Of a stretch of 32,213 nt of DNA, positions 9,723 through 16,112 are shown piece after piece. This stretch comes from Alphaproteobacteria bacterium. Its GTDB lineage: Bacteria > Pseudomonadota > Alphaproteobacteria > UBA6615. The position numbers and the translations under genes were made by a program. The stretch is taken from assembly GCA_013003285.1 (NCBI GenBank), contig JABDJY010000398.1:1-32213 (forward strand), given 5' to 3'. Position 1 is the first letter of the stretch, and each line of letters opens with the position of its first letter. Below the pieces are notes generated by a model. That model searched no databases. It saw nothing but the letters and a program-made list of their open reading frames with translations, and had not been told where the DNA came from.

Positions 9723-10178
9723 ATGCTGGACGCTAAAAAGGTTGCCGTCTTCGGCGAACGCGACGATGTGACGGGCGTAGCCATACGCAAATGCGTCGAA
9801 GCCGCCGGCGGCGAAGTCGTCTACGAAGCGACGTCCTGCTTCGTGTGAACGGCTGCCGGCGCCGCAGGTCTTGCGGAGCAAGAAGAGATAAAGAAGCTAG
9901 CCGACCAGTTCGGAACGGAGCAGCTTGTCGTCGTGTTCGGCCTTAACGAGCCGGCCAATTTGCGCATCATGGCGACCACGTTCAAGGACGGCGATCCCAG
10001 TTACGCCGGCGCGCTCGGCGGCATCGCGTTGGGCCTCGAAAGCTATCACATCTTCGAATTGAAGGACGAGATTCCGGCGGATGCCTGGGCCGAGGAGATG
10101 GCGTTCGAGGAACTGGAAGCCGGCGACGAGCTGATCGACGAAATCTGCCAGACCATGCGCCAGGTACGCGAAGGGTAA
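9723..10178 (+). CDS. grdA: Glycine reductase selenoprotein A (GrdA), TGA 9846-9848 read as selenocysteine
   Basis: Read through one in-frame TGA, this gives 151 residues, near the usual ~158 of GrdA. The start ATG has AAAGGGAG at 9707-9714, 8 bases upstream. Around the TGA the protein reads TSCFVUTAAGAAGLAEQEEI, with Cys39 and Sec42 forming the CxxU redox motif; this matches the clostridial CFVUTAAGA signature. After the TGA the frame stays open to TAA with family-like sequence (LVVVFGLNEPANL, FKDGDPSYAGALGGIALGLESYHIF). GrdA carries the carboxymethyl group as a selenoether between component B and component C. A TGA-as-stop reading yields two fragments, a 41-residue peptide and an ORF from GTG 9933. 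A pseudogene is unlikely because the only stop lies exactly at the Sec position and a SECIS-like hairpin follows. Confidence 0.93.
9849..9879 (+). promoter_or_regulatory. SECIS-like element of grdA
   Basis: After the TGA (9846-9848) there are 18 nt, then a GGTCT loop (9867-9871) closed by a perfect 5-bp stem: CCGCA at 9862-9866 pairs with TGCGG at 9872-9876. Two further pairs (9859-9879, 9860-9878) extend it past a G/A mismatch. From memory, the E. coli fdhF SECIS also places its GGUC loop 18 nt after UGA inside GCAGGUCUGC, so this is a close match. It should bind SelB and direct selenocysteine insertion. Confidence 0.8.
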
Positions 10179-10242
10179 GCGCGGCGTCAGCTATCGTCGG
10201 TTCCATTATCGCTCAAGCTTATCGGGTGCTTCCTGGCCTCAG

Positions 10243-10256
10243 TTGAGCGAGATCAA
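10243..10256. promoter_or_regulatory. FNR/FixK-type operator before the Cys-motif/Met-rich/Trx-CcdA operon
   Basis: TTGAGCGAGATCAA matches TTGAT-N4-ATCAA at 9 of 10 positions. It lies in the 203-bp gap after grdA, 126 bp before the ATG at 10382. AATAAT at 10284-10289 (5 of 6 to TATAAT) is a possible -10, putting the site near -46. I saw no clear intrinsic terminator for grdA in this gap. Confidence 0.6.
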
Positions 10257-10381
10257 CGCTCCTCAATCGATTACATGCGATTCAATAATTACAGTTCGTT
10301 CCTTGAGCCCGCGCAACCCGGCATCCGACCCACAATGGTCTATGCATTGCGGTGAAATGCGGCTCTCCGAGGAAGCAGACT

Positions 10382-10927
10382 ATGCCAATCTATCTGGAGC
10401 CGCGAGACGTTACTGAAGACCTTGAGGAATTCAGTTCTGTCTTGATTGTGTCGTGCCCGATCTGCCCGCAGATGTCGCTGTCGATGCAGAAGAAGACGCC
10501 GTTCATTGAATTCTTCAAACATGGCTTCAAGACGCCAGCGTTCGAGGATTATATCGCGTCGATTCGCGCGCCGCTCAAGCAACGCGGTGTTCGCACCGAC
10601 GTTTTCACCATGCGTGCGCCGTCGCCGTTGATGTGCATCTGGACCGAGGGGCAGCGTCGCCGGCTGCGGGAACGTGCCAAGGGATTTGAGGCGGTGCTCG
10701 TGTTGGGATGCCATTCCGCCACAGCGACAGCGAAAGAGGCACTCAAGGACACCGATTGCCAAGTCTTTCAGGCCATGCGGATGAGAGGGCTGGCAAACGC
10801 AACGATGAAAGTCGATTTTCCGGCGACGGTCGAACTCGATATGAATCCGACGCCGACGAACCGCGCGGCGCGACGGCACGAGAATCGGGTCGGCACCGCG
10901 GCGGAAAACGAAAAGGAGCCGTCATGA
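10382..10927 (+). CDS. Uncharacterised cytoplasmic protein with CPxCP motif
   Basis: 181 residues from ATG 10382, chosen because GAGGAA at 10369-10374 lies 7 bases upstream; an in-frame start at 10352 lacks this. I cannot assign a family with a known function. The protein has a CPICP motif (Cys25, Cys28) after a beta-strand-like SVLIVSC, then single cysteines at 85 (LMCIW), 110 (VLVLGCHSATATA) and 126 (DTDCQ). The hydrophobic strands each ending in Cys suggest an alpha/beta fold that binds metal or does thiol redox chemistry. There is no signal peptide or membrane segment. The C-terminal ~35 residues are charged and look disordered. The gene starts a three-gene unit: its stop overlaps the next start (ATGA, 10924-10927). 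Confidence 0.75.
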   Translation: MPIYLEPRDVTEDLEEFSSVLIVSCPICPQMSLSMQKKTPFIEFFKHGFKTPAFEDYIASIRAPLKQRGVRTDVFTMRAPSPLMCIWTEGQRRRLRERAKGFEAVLVLGCHSATATAKEALKDTDCQVFQAMRMRGLANATMKVDFPATVELDMNPTPTNRAARRHENRVGTAAENEKEPS

Positions 10928-11391
10928 CGGAAGATAGTTCAATGGATAAAGGCGATCGTCAGGCGATGATGGGATCCATGATGGAGCAGTTTTTCGGTGG
11001 CATGGGGGCGGACGAGAAAAAAGAGATGTGCGCGGCCATGATGGTCAAGATGACCGAAGGCCTCGACATGAAGGAGATGATGCCCAAGATAATGATGGGC
11101 ATGATGTCCGGAGGGGCGGGCGACGGTCTCGGCGCGATGCAGGACAAGATGTCGAAAATGATGCAAGGCGGCGCCGAACAGCACATGTCGCAAATGCCCG
11201 AAATGATGCTGAAGTCGATGATGCCTCACTGCATTGAAATGATGTTGCCAGCGATCGATCCGGATAAGCGTGGCGAGGCTGCGGTCGGAATTCTCGCGGC
11301 AATCGTCGAAAAAGGTACTGCCGGTATGTCGGACGAGCAAAGGCAGTCTTTTCATAAGGCACTCGAAGAGGTCTTGAGCCCTTCGGCATGA
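10924..11391 (+). CDS. Methionine-rich small protein of unknown function
   Basis: 155 residues, of which 31 are methionine, mostly as MM pairs every few residues between positions 1 and ~115 (AMMGSMMEQ, KEMMPKIMMGMM, PEMMLKSMMPHC). Two Cys and a few His accompany them. The last ~40 residues, from about position 117, are ordinary and helical (GEAAVGILAAIVEKG, EQRQSFHKALEEVL). No signal peptide or transmembrane segment is evident, so a cytosolic place is likely. Met-rich sequences often bind soft metals such as Cu(I); another idea is a sacrificial or redox-active methionine store. Neither is shown. It is translationally coupled to the preceding Cys-motif gene and followed 37 bp later by a thioredoxin-CcdA fusion, so a joint metal or thiol role is plausible. 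Confidence 0.75.
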   Translation: MTEDSSMDKGDRQAMMGSMMEQFFGGMGADEKKEMCAAMMVKMTEGLDMKEMMPKIMMGMMSGGAGDGLGAMQDKMSKMMQGGAEQHMSQMPEMMLKSMMPHCIEMMLPAIDPDKRGEAAVGILAAIVEKGTAGMSDEQRQSFHKALEEVLSPSA

Positions 11392-11428
11392 AGTCGGCGG
11401 GCGAGAGCCATTGCTCACGATGTGATCA

Positions 11429-12739
11429 ATGAAGCAACACCCTGCCTTGTATCGGTGGTCAATGAAGTGGGCTCATCTCGTTCGGTTCGCGTTGGTCGTT
11501 GCGGCCTTTTCTACGATCCTGCTTATCGCAACGAACACGCGCCCGGTCGTGAGTTGGGCGGACGCACAGACTTTTCAAACAGCGGCAGGCGAAAAAGTAA
11601 CTGCGTACCTGTTTTGGGAACGCACCTGCCCCTATTGCCAGAGCGCGAAATCGTTTCTGCAGGAGGCCGCGGTGCAGAACGACTGGTTGGTCCTGGAAAT
11701 GGTCGAAGTGTCCGCACCGGGCAGCGCCAGGCAATTGTTTTTCCGGGTCAGCCAACTGTTCGGTATCGAACGGCTTGGGGTGCCACTCGTTGTCGTGGGG
11801 GCGCGGCCGTTCGTCGGCTACGACGGCGACGTTACCACCGGCGCCGAGATTCTGACCCATGCACAAAATTGCCTCGCACGAAATTGTCCCGACCTCGTTG
11901 CTGCCGTCGCGGCGACAATCGCAGACATCGGTTCCGGCGCAGCCGAAAAATCGACCGAACCGCCGGAGCCGACGCCGACTGCCTCTGTGCCGCAAGAGGT
12001 CGAGTTACCGCTCATCGGCACGGTAGCCATTGGCGCACTTTCGCTGCCGCTGCTGACTGTGGTGCTGGCCGCCGCCGACGGATTCAACCCTTGCGCGATG
12101 TGGGTGCTGGTCTTTCTGATCGGGCTGCTGGTTGGCATGAAGGATCAGGTGCGAATGTGGGCGCTCGGCATTGCCTTCCTGGTCGCTTCGGCAGGCGTGT
12201 ATTTCGCGTTCATGGCTGCCTGGCTCAATCTATTGCTGCTGCTCGGCGCGTTGTTCTGGATCCGCATCGCGATCGGTCTGGTCGCTCTTGCCGGGGGCAT
12301 TTTCTATTTGCGGGAGTTCGCCGTGAACGCCGCCGGACTATGCAAGATCACATCGTCTGGGCAGCGCCGCCGCGTGACAGAGGCGTTCAAAGGCGTTGTA
12401 CGCGAGCGCCGGTTTATCCTGGCGCTCGCTGGCATCGTGGTGCTCGCCGCGGCCGTCAATTTGATCGAATTATTCTGCTCGGCTGGTATTCCGGCGGTCT
12501 ACACACAAGTATTGGCACTCAGCGAATTGCGCCCATGGACCTATTATTCGTACTTGTTGCTGTATATCGGCGTTTTCCTGCTCGACGATATCGCGATCTT
12601 CGTGATCGCTATTTTAACGGCGCAAGCGGTCGGGTTCACCGGAGGCTATTCGCGCTTCGCCCATCTCGTTGGGGGCCTTGTTATGGTAGCCATCGGCGGG
12701 CTACTGCTGTTTCGGCCCGAGTTACTTGCATTCACTTGA
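11429..12739 (+). CDS. Thioredoxin-like domain fused to CcdA/DsbD-type membrane electron carrier
   Basis: 436 residues. An N-terminal membrane segment or signal (LVRFALVVAAFSTILLIAT) is followed by a thioredoxin-like domain with CPYC (Cys67-Cys70) in YLFWERTCPYCQSAK. A Pro-rich linker (~170-190) leads to a CcdA/DsbD-like domain with about six membrane segments. Its intramembrane cysteines are Cys222 (FNPCAMW) and Cys350 (LFCSAGIP), the expected pair. Such proteins carry electrons across the inner membrane between thioredoxin pools. The domain order is the reverse of classical DsbD, whose thioredoxin domain is C-terminal. An ATG at 11462 is an alternative start. Third gene of the operon behind the FNR-like site at 10243. 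A link to redox supply of the selenoproteins is a guess; the thioredoxin domain should face the periplasm, opposite to glycine reductase. Confidence 0.85.
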   Translation: MKQHPALYRWSMKWAHLVRFALVVAAFSTILLIATNTRPVVSWADAQTFQTAAGEKVTAYLFWERTCPYCQSAKSFLQEAAVQNDWLVLEMVEVSAPGSARQLFFRVSQLFGIERLGVPLVVVGARPFVGYDGDVTTGAEILTHAQNCLARNCPDLVAAVAATIADIGSGAAEKSTEPPEPTPTASVPQEVELPLIGTVAIGALSLPLLTVVLAAADGFNPCAMWVLVFLIGLLVGMKDQVRMWALGIAFLVASAGVYFAFMAAWLNLLLLLGALFWIRIAIGLVALAGGIFYLREFAVNAAGLCKITSSGQRRRVTEAFKGVVRERRFILALAGIVVLAAAVNLIELFCSAGIPAVYTQVLALSELRPWTYYSYLLLYIGVFLLDDIAIFVIAILTAQAVGFTGGYSRFAHLVGGLVMVAIGGLLLFRPELLAFT

Positions 12740-12800
12740 CCCCAGTGTGCATCTGAGCGTTCCAAAATCACGTATCGTGAGGCTCTACTGGTCTCTCCAA

Positions 12801-13244
12801 TCACCGAACGATTGTGACCGGCACCTTGGCGTTATGGAGAACTTTCTCCGAAACACTGCCGACCAATAAGCCTCTCACTTCGCCAAGCCCGCGGCTTCCC
12901 ATGACGATCAAATCGGCATCGAAGGCCGTCGCGGCGTCGAGAATCACTTGTTCGGGGTCGCCCACAATTGATTCGTGCGACGTTTCTTTGACGCCGGCGT
13001 TGGCGGCTCGAAGTTCCGCCGACGCCAGTATTTTTTCGATAACGGTCCCAACCTCGTCTGGCCCATCGATATGTTCCGAGACAGCGTAATCGTGAAGCTC
13101 ATCAGGAAGCCGCCCGAAGGGATAGTCGGCGGCGTGGATCAGAACGACCTTGGCATCATATTTCGACGCAAGATCGCTGGCGAAATCGACCGCACGGTTC
13201 GCGTTACTGGACCCGTCGATCGGCACGAGGATGGTCTTGAGCAT
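12801..13244 (-). CDS. Universal stress protein, UspA family
   Basis: 147 residues, a single Usp domain. It opens with ILVPIDGSSNANRAVDFA and ends with the ATP-binding signature GSRGLGEVRGLLVGSVSEKVL (G-x2-G-x9-G-S) and VPVTIVR. RBS AGAGAGG lies six bases before the ATG. UspA proteins accumulate under energy limitation and oxygen shortage. The gene sits between the Trx-CcdA operon, which it meets tail to tail, and grdB, which is upstream on the same strand with a 93-bp gap. That gap holds a good FNR/FixK-dependent promoter candidate, so it need not depend on grdEB transcription. Confidence 0.92.
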   Translation of the reverse strand: MLKTILVPIDGSSNANRAVDFASDLASKYDAKVVLIHAADYPFGRLPDELHDYAVSEHIDGPDEVGTVIEKILASAELRAANAGVKETSHESIVGDPEQVILDAATAFDADLIVMGSRGLGEVRGLLVGSVSEKVLHNAKVPVTIVR

Positions 13245-13299
13245 GGCGAACCTCTCTTTGGCGGATTTCCGTTGTCGAAACGGCGGTTTATTCGAAGAG

Positions 13300-13308
13300 A
13301 ATCTAGCA
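13300..13308 (-). promoter_or_regulatory. Extended -10 element of the UspA gene
   Basis: The minus strand reads TGCTAGATT: a TGn extension followed by TAGATT (4 of 6 to TATAAT). The predicted start point near 13293 leaves a 48-nt leader before the ATG at 13244. Its spacing to the operator is what supports it; the hexamer alone is weak. Confidence 0.4.
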
Positions 13309-13327
13309 CTCGTTGCGCCGGGGTATT

Positions 13328-13341
13328 TTGCGCTTGATCAA
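13328..13341 (-). promoter_or_regulatory. FNR/FixK-type operator of the UspA gene
   Basis: On the minus strand it reads TTGATCAAGCGCAA, one perfect half-site (TTGAT) and one degenerate; it fits the looser FixK2-type form TTGA-N6-GCAA. It overlaps the last codon of grdB. Its centre lies 41.5 bp upstream of the start point predicted from the -10 at 13300-13305, the classic class-II position. Confidence 0.45.
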
Positions 13342-14681
13342 TCTGACGATATTGGCTCGTCGAAGACATGCTGGTCGGAAATATCGGTCCCCAGCGCGGC
13401 GAGCGCCTGTTCGACCAAGCGGCGGCGAATCGCTTTTTCCTCATCCGGCGATTTATCGGGATCGCCCAGGGGATGGGGAATGGCGATGCTTGGAATGATG
13501 CGGTTGGCGCCAACGGTTTTAGAGATCGGCACGATCGAGCAGATATGCGCGGTGGGCAGTCCCACCCGTTCCAGTTCCTTGACGATCGTTGCCCCGCAAC
13601 GCGTGCAGGTGCCTCATGTGGAGGTCAGGATAACCGCCTGGACACCTACATTCACCAACTCGGCCGCGATGTTCTGGCCATAACGCTGTGCCCGCTCCAC
13701 CGATGTCGCATTGCCGACGGTGGCGTAATAGGTTTCGCTGAGTTTTCCGATACGCCCCTCGCGTTCCAGATCGCGCATAACATCGAGCGGCAACACCCGG
13801 TTCGGATCCTCGTTGGCATAGGTGGGGTCGTAGCCGCCGTGGACGGATTGGTGGGTCTCCCCGCTTAACCGGTCCAATCCCTGAAGCGAATAGGCGCCAA
13901 ACTTGCTGGCATTTGCGGATTCGATGCGGTCCGGGTTTCCCCTTGGCACGATCCCGCCCGAGGTCACCAGGGCCAGGGTCGCCTGCGCCATATTCTTCAC
14001 CGCGGGTGCGGGTGGCACGCGGCCGAATACCGGCATGGCATACTCGGTCTCCGGCGTAGCGCCGCTGACTTTACGCAACAGCATATCAATCGCCCGTTGG
14101 GCGCCCGGTGCGTCGGCGAAATAGTTCTGGCGCAGGCCGTGTGAAATGGTGTTGTCTTCGGTGGGCACGATTGCCGCGCCCGCGACGAGCTTAAGCCCAA
14201 CACGCGCCATATTGGTCGCTGCGTCGCGCATCCCCATGACATCCGAACTGGCCCGCACGATTGTCACTGGCCGGCGATAGATCTCGACCGCCGGATTTTC
14301 TTCATGCAATGCGGTTGCGGCGTGAATTCCCAGCCGCGCCTGTACGGCCTGACACACAGCTGCGCAGGCCATACCGTAGCGCCCGGCGTTGAAGGCCGGG
14401 CCGGCCAACAGCAATTTGGGTTTGAAATCAGCCGCAACCGTGCGCTTCGCTTCGATGAGGCCGACAATCTCCGCGACCGCGGCATCCAGGTTCTCGGCCA
14501 TATAGTTATCGCCGGCGACGATAGTGCCGATGATTTCGATGTCCGGTGCCATGCCGGCAATCAGTTGCCCCGGCCCCTTCGGCCCATCGTACCACTGGGG
14601 TGCGACTCCGGCTTGATCCTCGCCGCCCAGGCCGCCGAAGAATTGGTTCACATAGTGAATAGTCTGGATCTTTTCGGGCAC
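13338..14681 (-). CDS. grdB: Glycine reductase selenoprotein B (GrdB), TGA 13614-13616 read as selenocysteine
   Basis: Read through one in-frame TGA, 447 residues, near the ~436 of known GrdB. GTG 14681 is preferred as start: GAGAGG lies 7 bases upstream and it gives a family-like N-terminus (IQTIHYVNQFFGGLGGEDQAG). TTG 14699 would add six residues. Around the TGA the protein reads VILTSTUGTCTRCGA with Sec356, Cys359 and Cys362, the GrdB signature. Downstream sequence is also family-like (VPISKTVGANRIIPSIAIPHPLG). GrdB with GrdE forms component B, which binds glycine and passes its carboxymethyl group to the selenium of GrdA. The frame ends at a second TGA (13338-13340) with no comparable hairpin, at the normal family length. 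Treating the first TGA as stop removes the active-site C-terminus. Confidence 0.93.
13587..13613 (-). promoter_or_regulatory. SECIS-like element of grdB
   Basis: After the TGA (13616-13614 on the minus strand) come 12 nt, then a perfect 6-bp stem CGTTGC (13601-13596) and GCAACG (13592-13587) around a GGG loop. The loop starts 18 nt after the TGA, the same distance as in grdA. A 5-bp stem with loop CGGGG is an alternative pairing. The loop lacks the GGUC seen in grdA and E. coli fdhF, so SelB recognition is less certain, but position and shape agree. Confidence 0.7.
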
Positions 14682-14683
14682 GG

Positions 14684-15931
14684 TCACGCCTCTCGACAAC
14701 TCAGGTGGCTATAGCCGAGCTGATTGGTCGCCCCGATAATGGCCTGTAGTTCGACTTCCATGCTGCCGTCGTCGCGCAGGCTGTGCGGATAGCCGCCGGC
14801 GAGCCGCGACACGTCGGGTAATGGTCCGATCGTAGTTGCCATGGCCGGCAGCTCGACTCGCTCGTTGGCATTTCCCGTCGACACCAGGGCGTCGGCCTCG
14901 GGCGTAGTGTCGGCAAGGGACTGGGAAGCGCCATCGCTACCAGCGAATTCGTCGGTTATCGCAACCGTCTTGATGCCCGCCTGTTCCAAATCGCGCACGA
15001 TCATCATCAAATCAGCATCGGGATTGCCGAAGCCTTCTTTACTGATGATGACGCCACTCGATTTCATCTGGATAATTTTTTCGACCGCGGCTGCGGCCGA
15101 GAGCTGCTTTTCGGCAAGGCGCGTGGGTTCGTTGGTAATGACAACACCGGTAAAATTCCAGCGCGTCCCGTGGCCGCTCAGCAACTCGGCGATGACGGGA
15201 TTATTCTGATGGTGGAAGGTGGTGTTCTTGTCGCAGGCGCTCACGCAGTTTCCTGATAAGACACCATTGTCGAGCACGATGCGGGGATCGACGCTGATCG
15301 GTAGGCCTTCCTGTGCATTTCGTCCCAGCACGTAGGTGTCGTGCAGCAAGCCTTGGCTGAGAACAATGTAGACATAGCCTATGCGCGGCAGGCTCGGGGC
15401 ACATGGCACTTCGTCCCACAGCACCTCTTCGGTTTGGTCTGGTACGGAATCCAAACAACTTTGGGCGACAAATTTCGCCGCACGGGTTCCGGCTTCCCGT
15501 AACGCTTCTTCATGCGCGTGGGGGTCCAGGGGTTCGTGAACATCGATTTCCAGGACAATCAGGGGCAACCGGGAAAACGGCGTATAGGCCGCGCCGGGCC
15601 CAGACATATCGATGATGCCTTCCTGAAAGCCGACGATGGGGCCACAGGTTGCGATGGCGACATTCTCCAGGACACAGAGCACGCCTGTTCCCGGCTCCGT
15701 GCCGACCGCTTTCGCGCGCGGTTGGACGACGTCCTTGACGCACAAGATACGCGTGGCTTCGCCGGGCAACGCCAACCTGACGCGGATACGCGCCAAACGA
15801 TGGTCTTGTTCCTGCAATGTGCGCGCCAACGCCGCCGCGTCGAGAGACAAGCAGCCCTGATTGATGCCGGTCTGTTCGCCCAGCTTGACCTGGTTAACAA
15901 TATGCTTGTGCAAGGTTAGGGTCATTTCCAT
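14684..15931 (-). CDS. grdE: Glycine reductase component B pro-protein (GrdE), precursor of the pyruvoyl subunit
   Basis: 415 residues. GrdE is made as a pro-protein and cleaved at a conserved cysteine, which becomes an N-terminal carbonyl (pyruvoyl-type) group that binds the amino group of glycine. The cleavage region is clear: NCVSACDKNTTFHHQNNPVI from residue 228, with Cys229 (Asn-Cys) the likely site. Flanking family sequence includes VLENVAIATCGP, EGIIDMSGPGA and SSGVIISKEGFGNPDADLMM. ATG 15931 is used; ATG 15925 is close by. Its TGA (14684-14686) lies directly before the GTG of grdB, so the two are coupled. It diverges from the threonine dehydrogenase gene across a 181-bp gap. No substrate-specificity call (glycine, sarcosine or betaine) can be made from motifs alone; glycine is favoured by the neighbours. 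Confidence 0.92.
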   Translation of the reverse strand: MEMTLTLHKHIVNQVKLGEQTGINQGCLSLDAAALARTLQEQDHRLARIRVRLALPGEATRILCVKDVVQPRAKAVGTEPGTGVLCVLENVAIATCGPIVGFQEGIIDMSGPGAAYTPFSRLPLIVLEIDVHEPLDPHAHEEALREAGTRAAKFVAQSCLDSVPDQTEEVLWDEVPCAPSLPRIGYVYIVLSQGLLHDTYVLGRNAQEGLPISVDPRIVLDNGVLSGNCVSACDKNTTFHHQNNPVIAELLSGHGTRWNFTGVVITNEPTRLAEKQLSAAAAVEKIIQMKSSGVIISKEGFGNPDADLMMIVRDLEQAGIKTVAITDEFAGSDGASQSLADTTPEADALVSTGNANERVELPAMATTIGPLPDVSRLAGGYPHSLRDDGSMEVELQAIIGATNQLGYSHLSCREA

Positions 15932-16007
15932 TCTCGACGAACAATCGCTCCGGCATTGCCATAAGAGCTATAGATCTAGAATTGCGCACAACTCGCCACA
16001 TTGGCCA

Positions 16008-16021
16008 TTGAGCAACATCAA
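16008..16021. promoter_or_regulatory. FNR/FixK-type operator between grdE and the threonine genes
   Basis: TTGAGCAACATCAA matches TTGAT-N4-ATCAA at 9 of 10 positions. It lies 77 bp upstream of grdE and 92 bp upstream of the threonine dehydrogenase gene, so it could serve both. Possible -10 hexamers are TAAACT at 16057-16062 (plus) and TATAGC at 15972-15967 (minus), both 4 of 6 and both placing the site near -54. The left part of the gap also holds AGATCT palindromic sequence without assigned role. Confidence 0.6.
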
Positions 16022-16112
16022 ACCAACTATTACGAGAAGCAGGCTATTGAACCTTGTAAACTACCCTGATCTTTGATCCCGGACGCTGCACAAATTAGCG
16101 AGAAATAGCGAC

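Noticed and set aside
9846-9848. grdA as a frameshifted or nonsense pseudogene
   Set aside because: The only stop is at the known Sec codon, the frame is otherwise intact and conserved on both sides, and a SECIS-like hairpin follows.
9933-10178. Separate small gene starting at GTG 9933
   Set aside because: It is the C-terminal half of grdA in the same frame; no ribosome-binding site of its own.
11422-12756. 444-codon plus-strand frame overlapping the thioredoxin-CcdA gene
   Set aside because: Arg-rich translation without domain; the other frame has CPYC, the membrane segments and the CcdA cysteines.
13338-13340. Second in-frame TGA of grdB as another selenocysteine codon
   Set aside because: It falls at the normal family length, the codons that follow do not look like GrdB sequence, and no hairpin follows.
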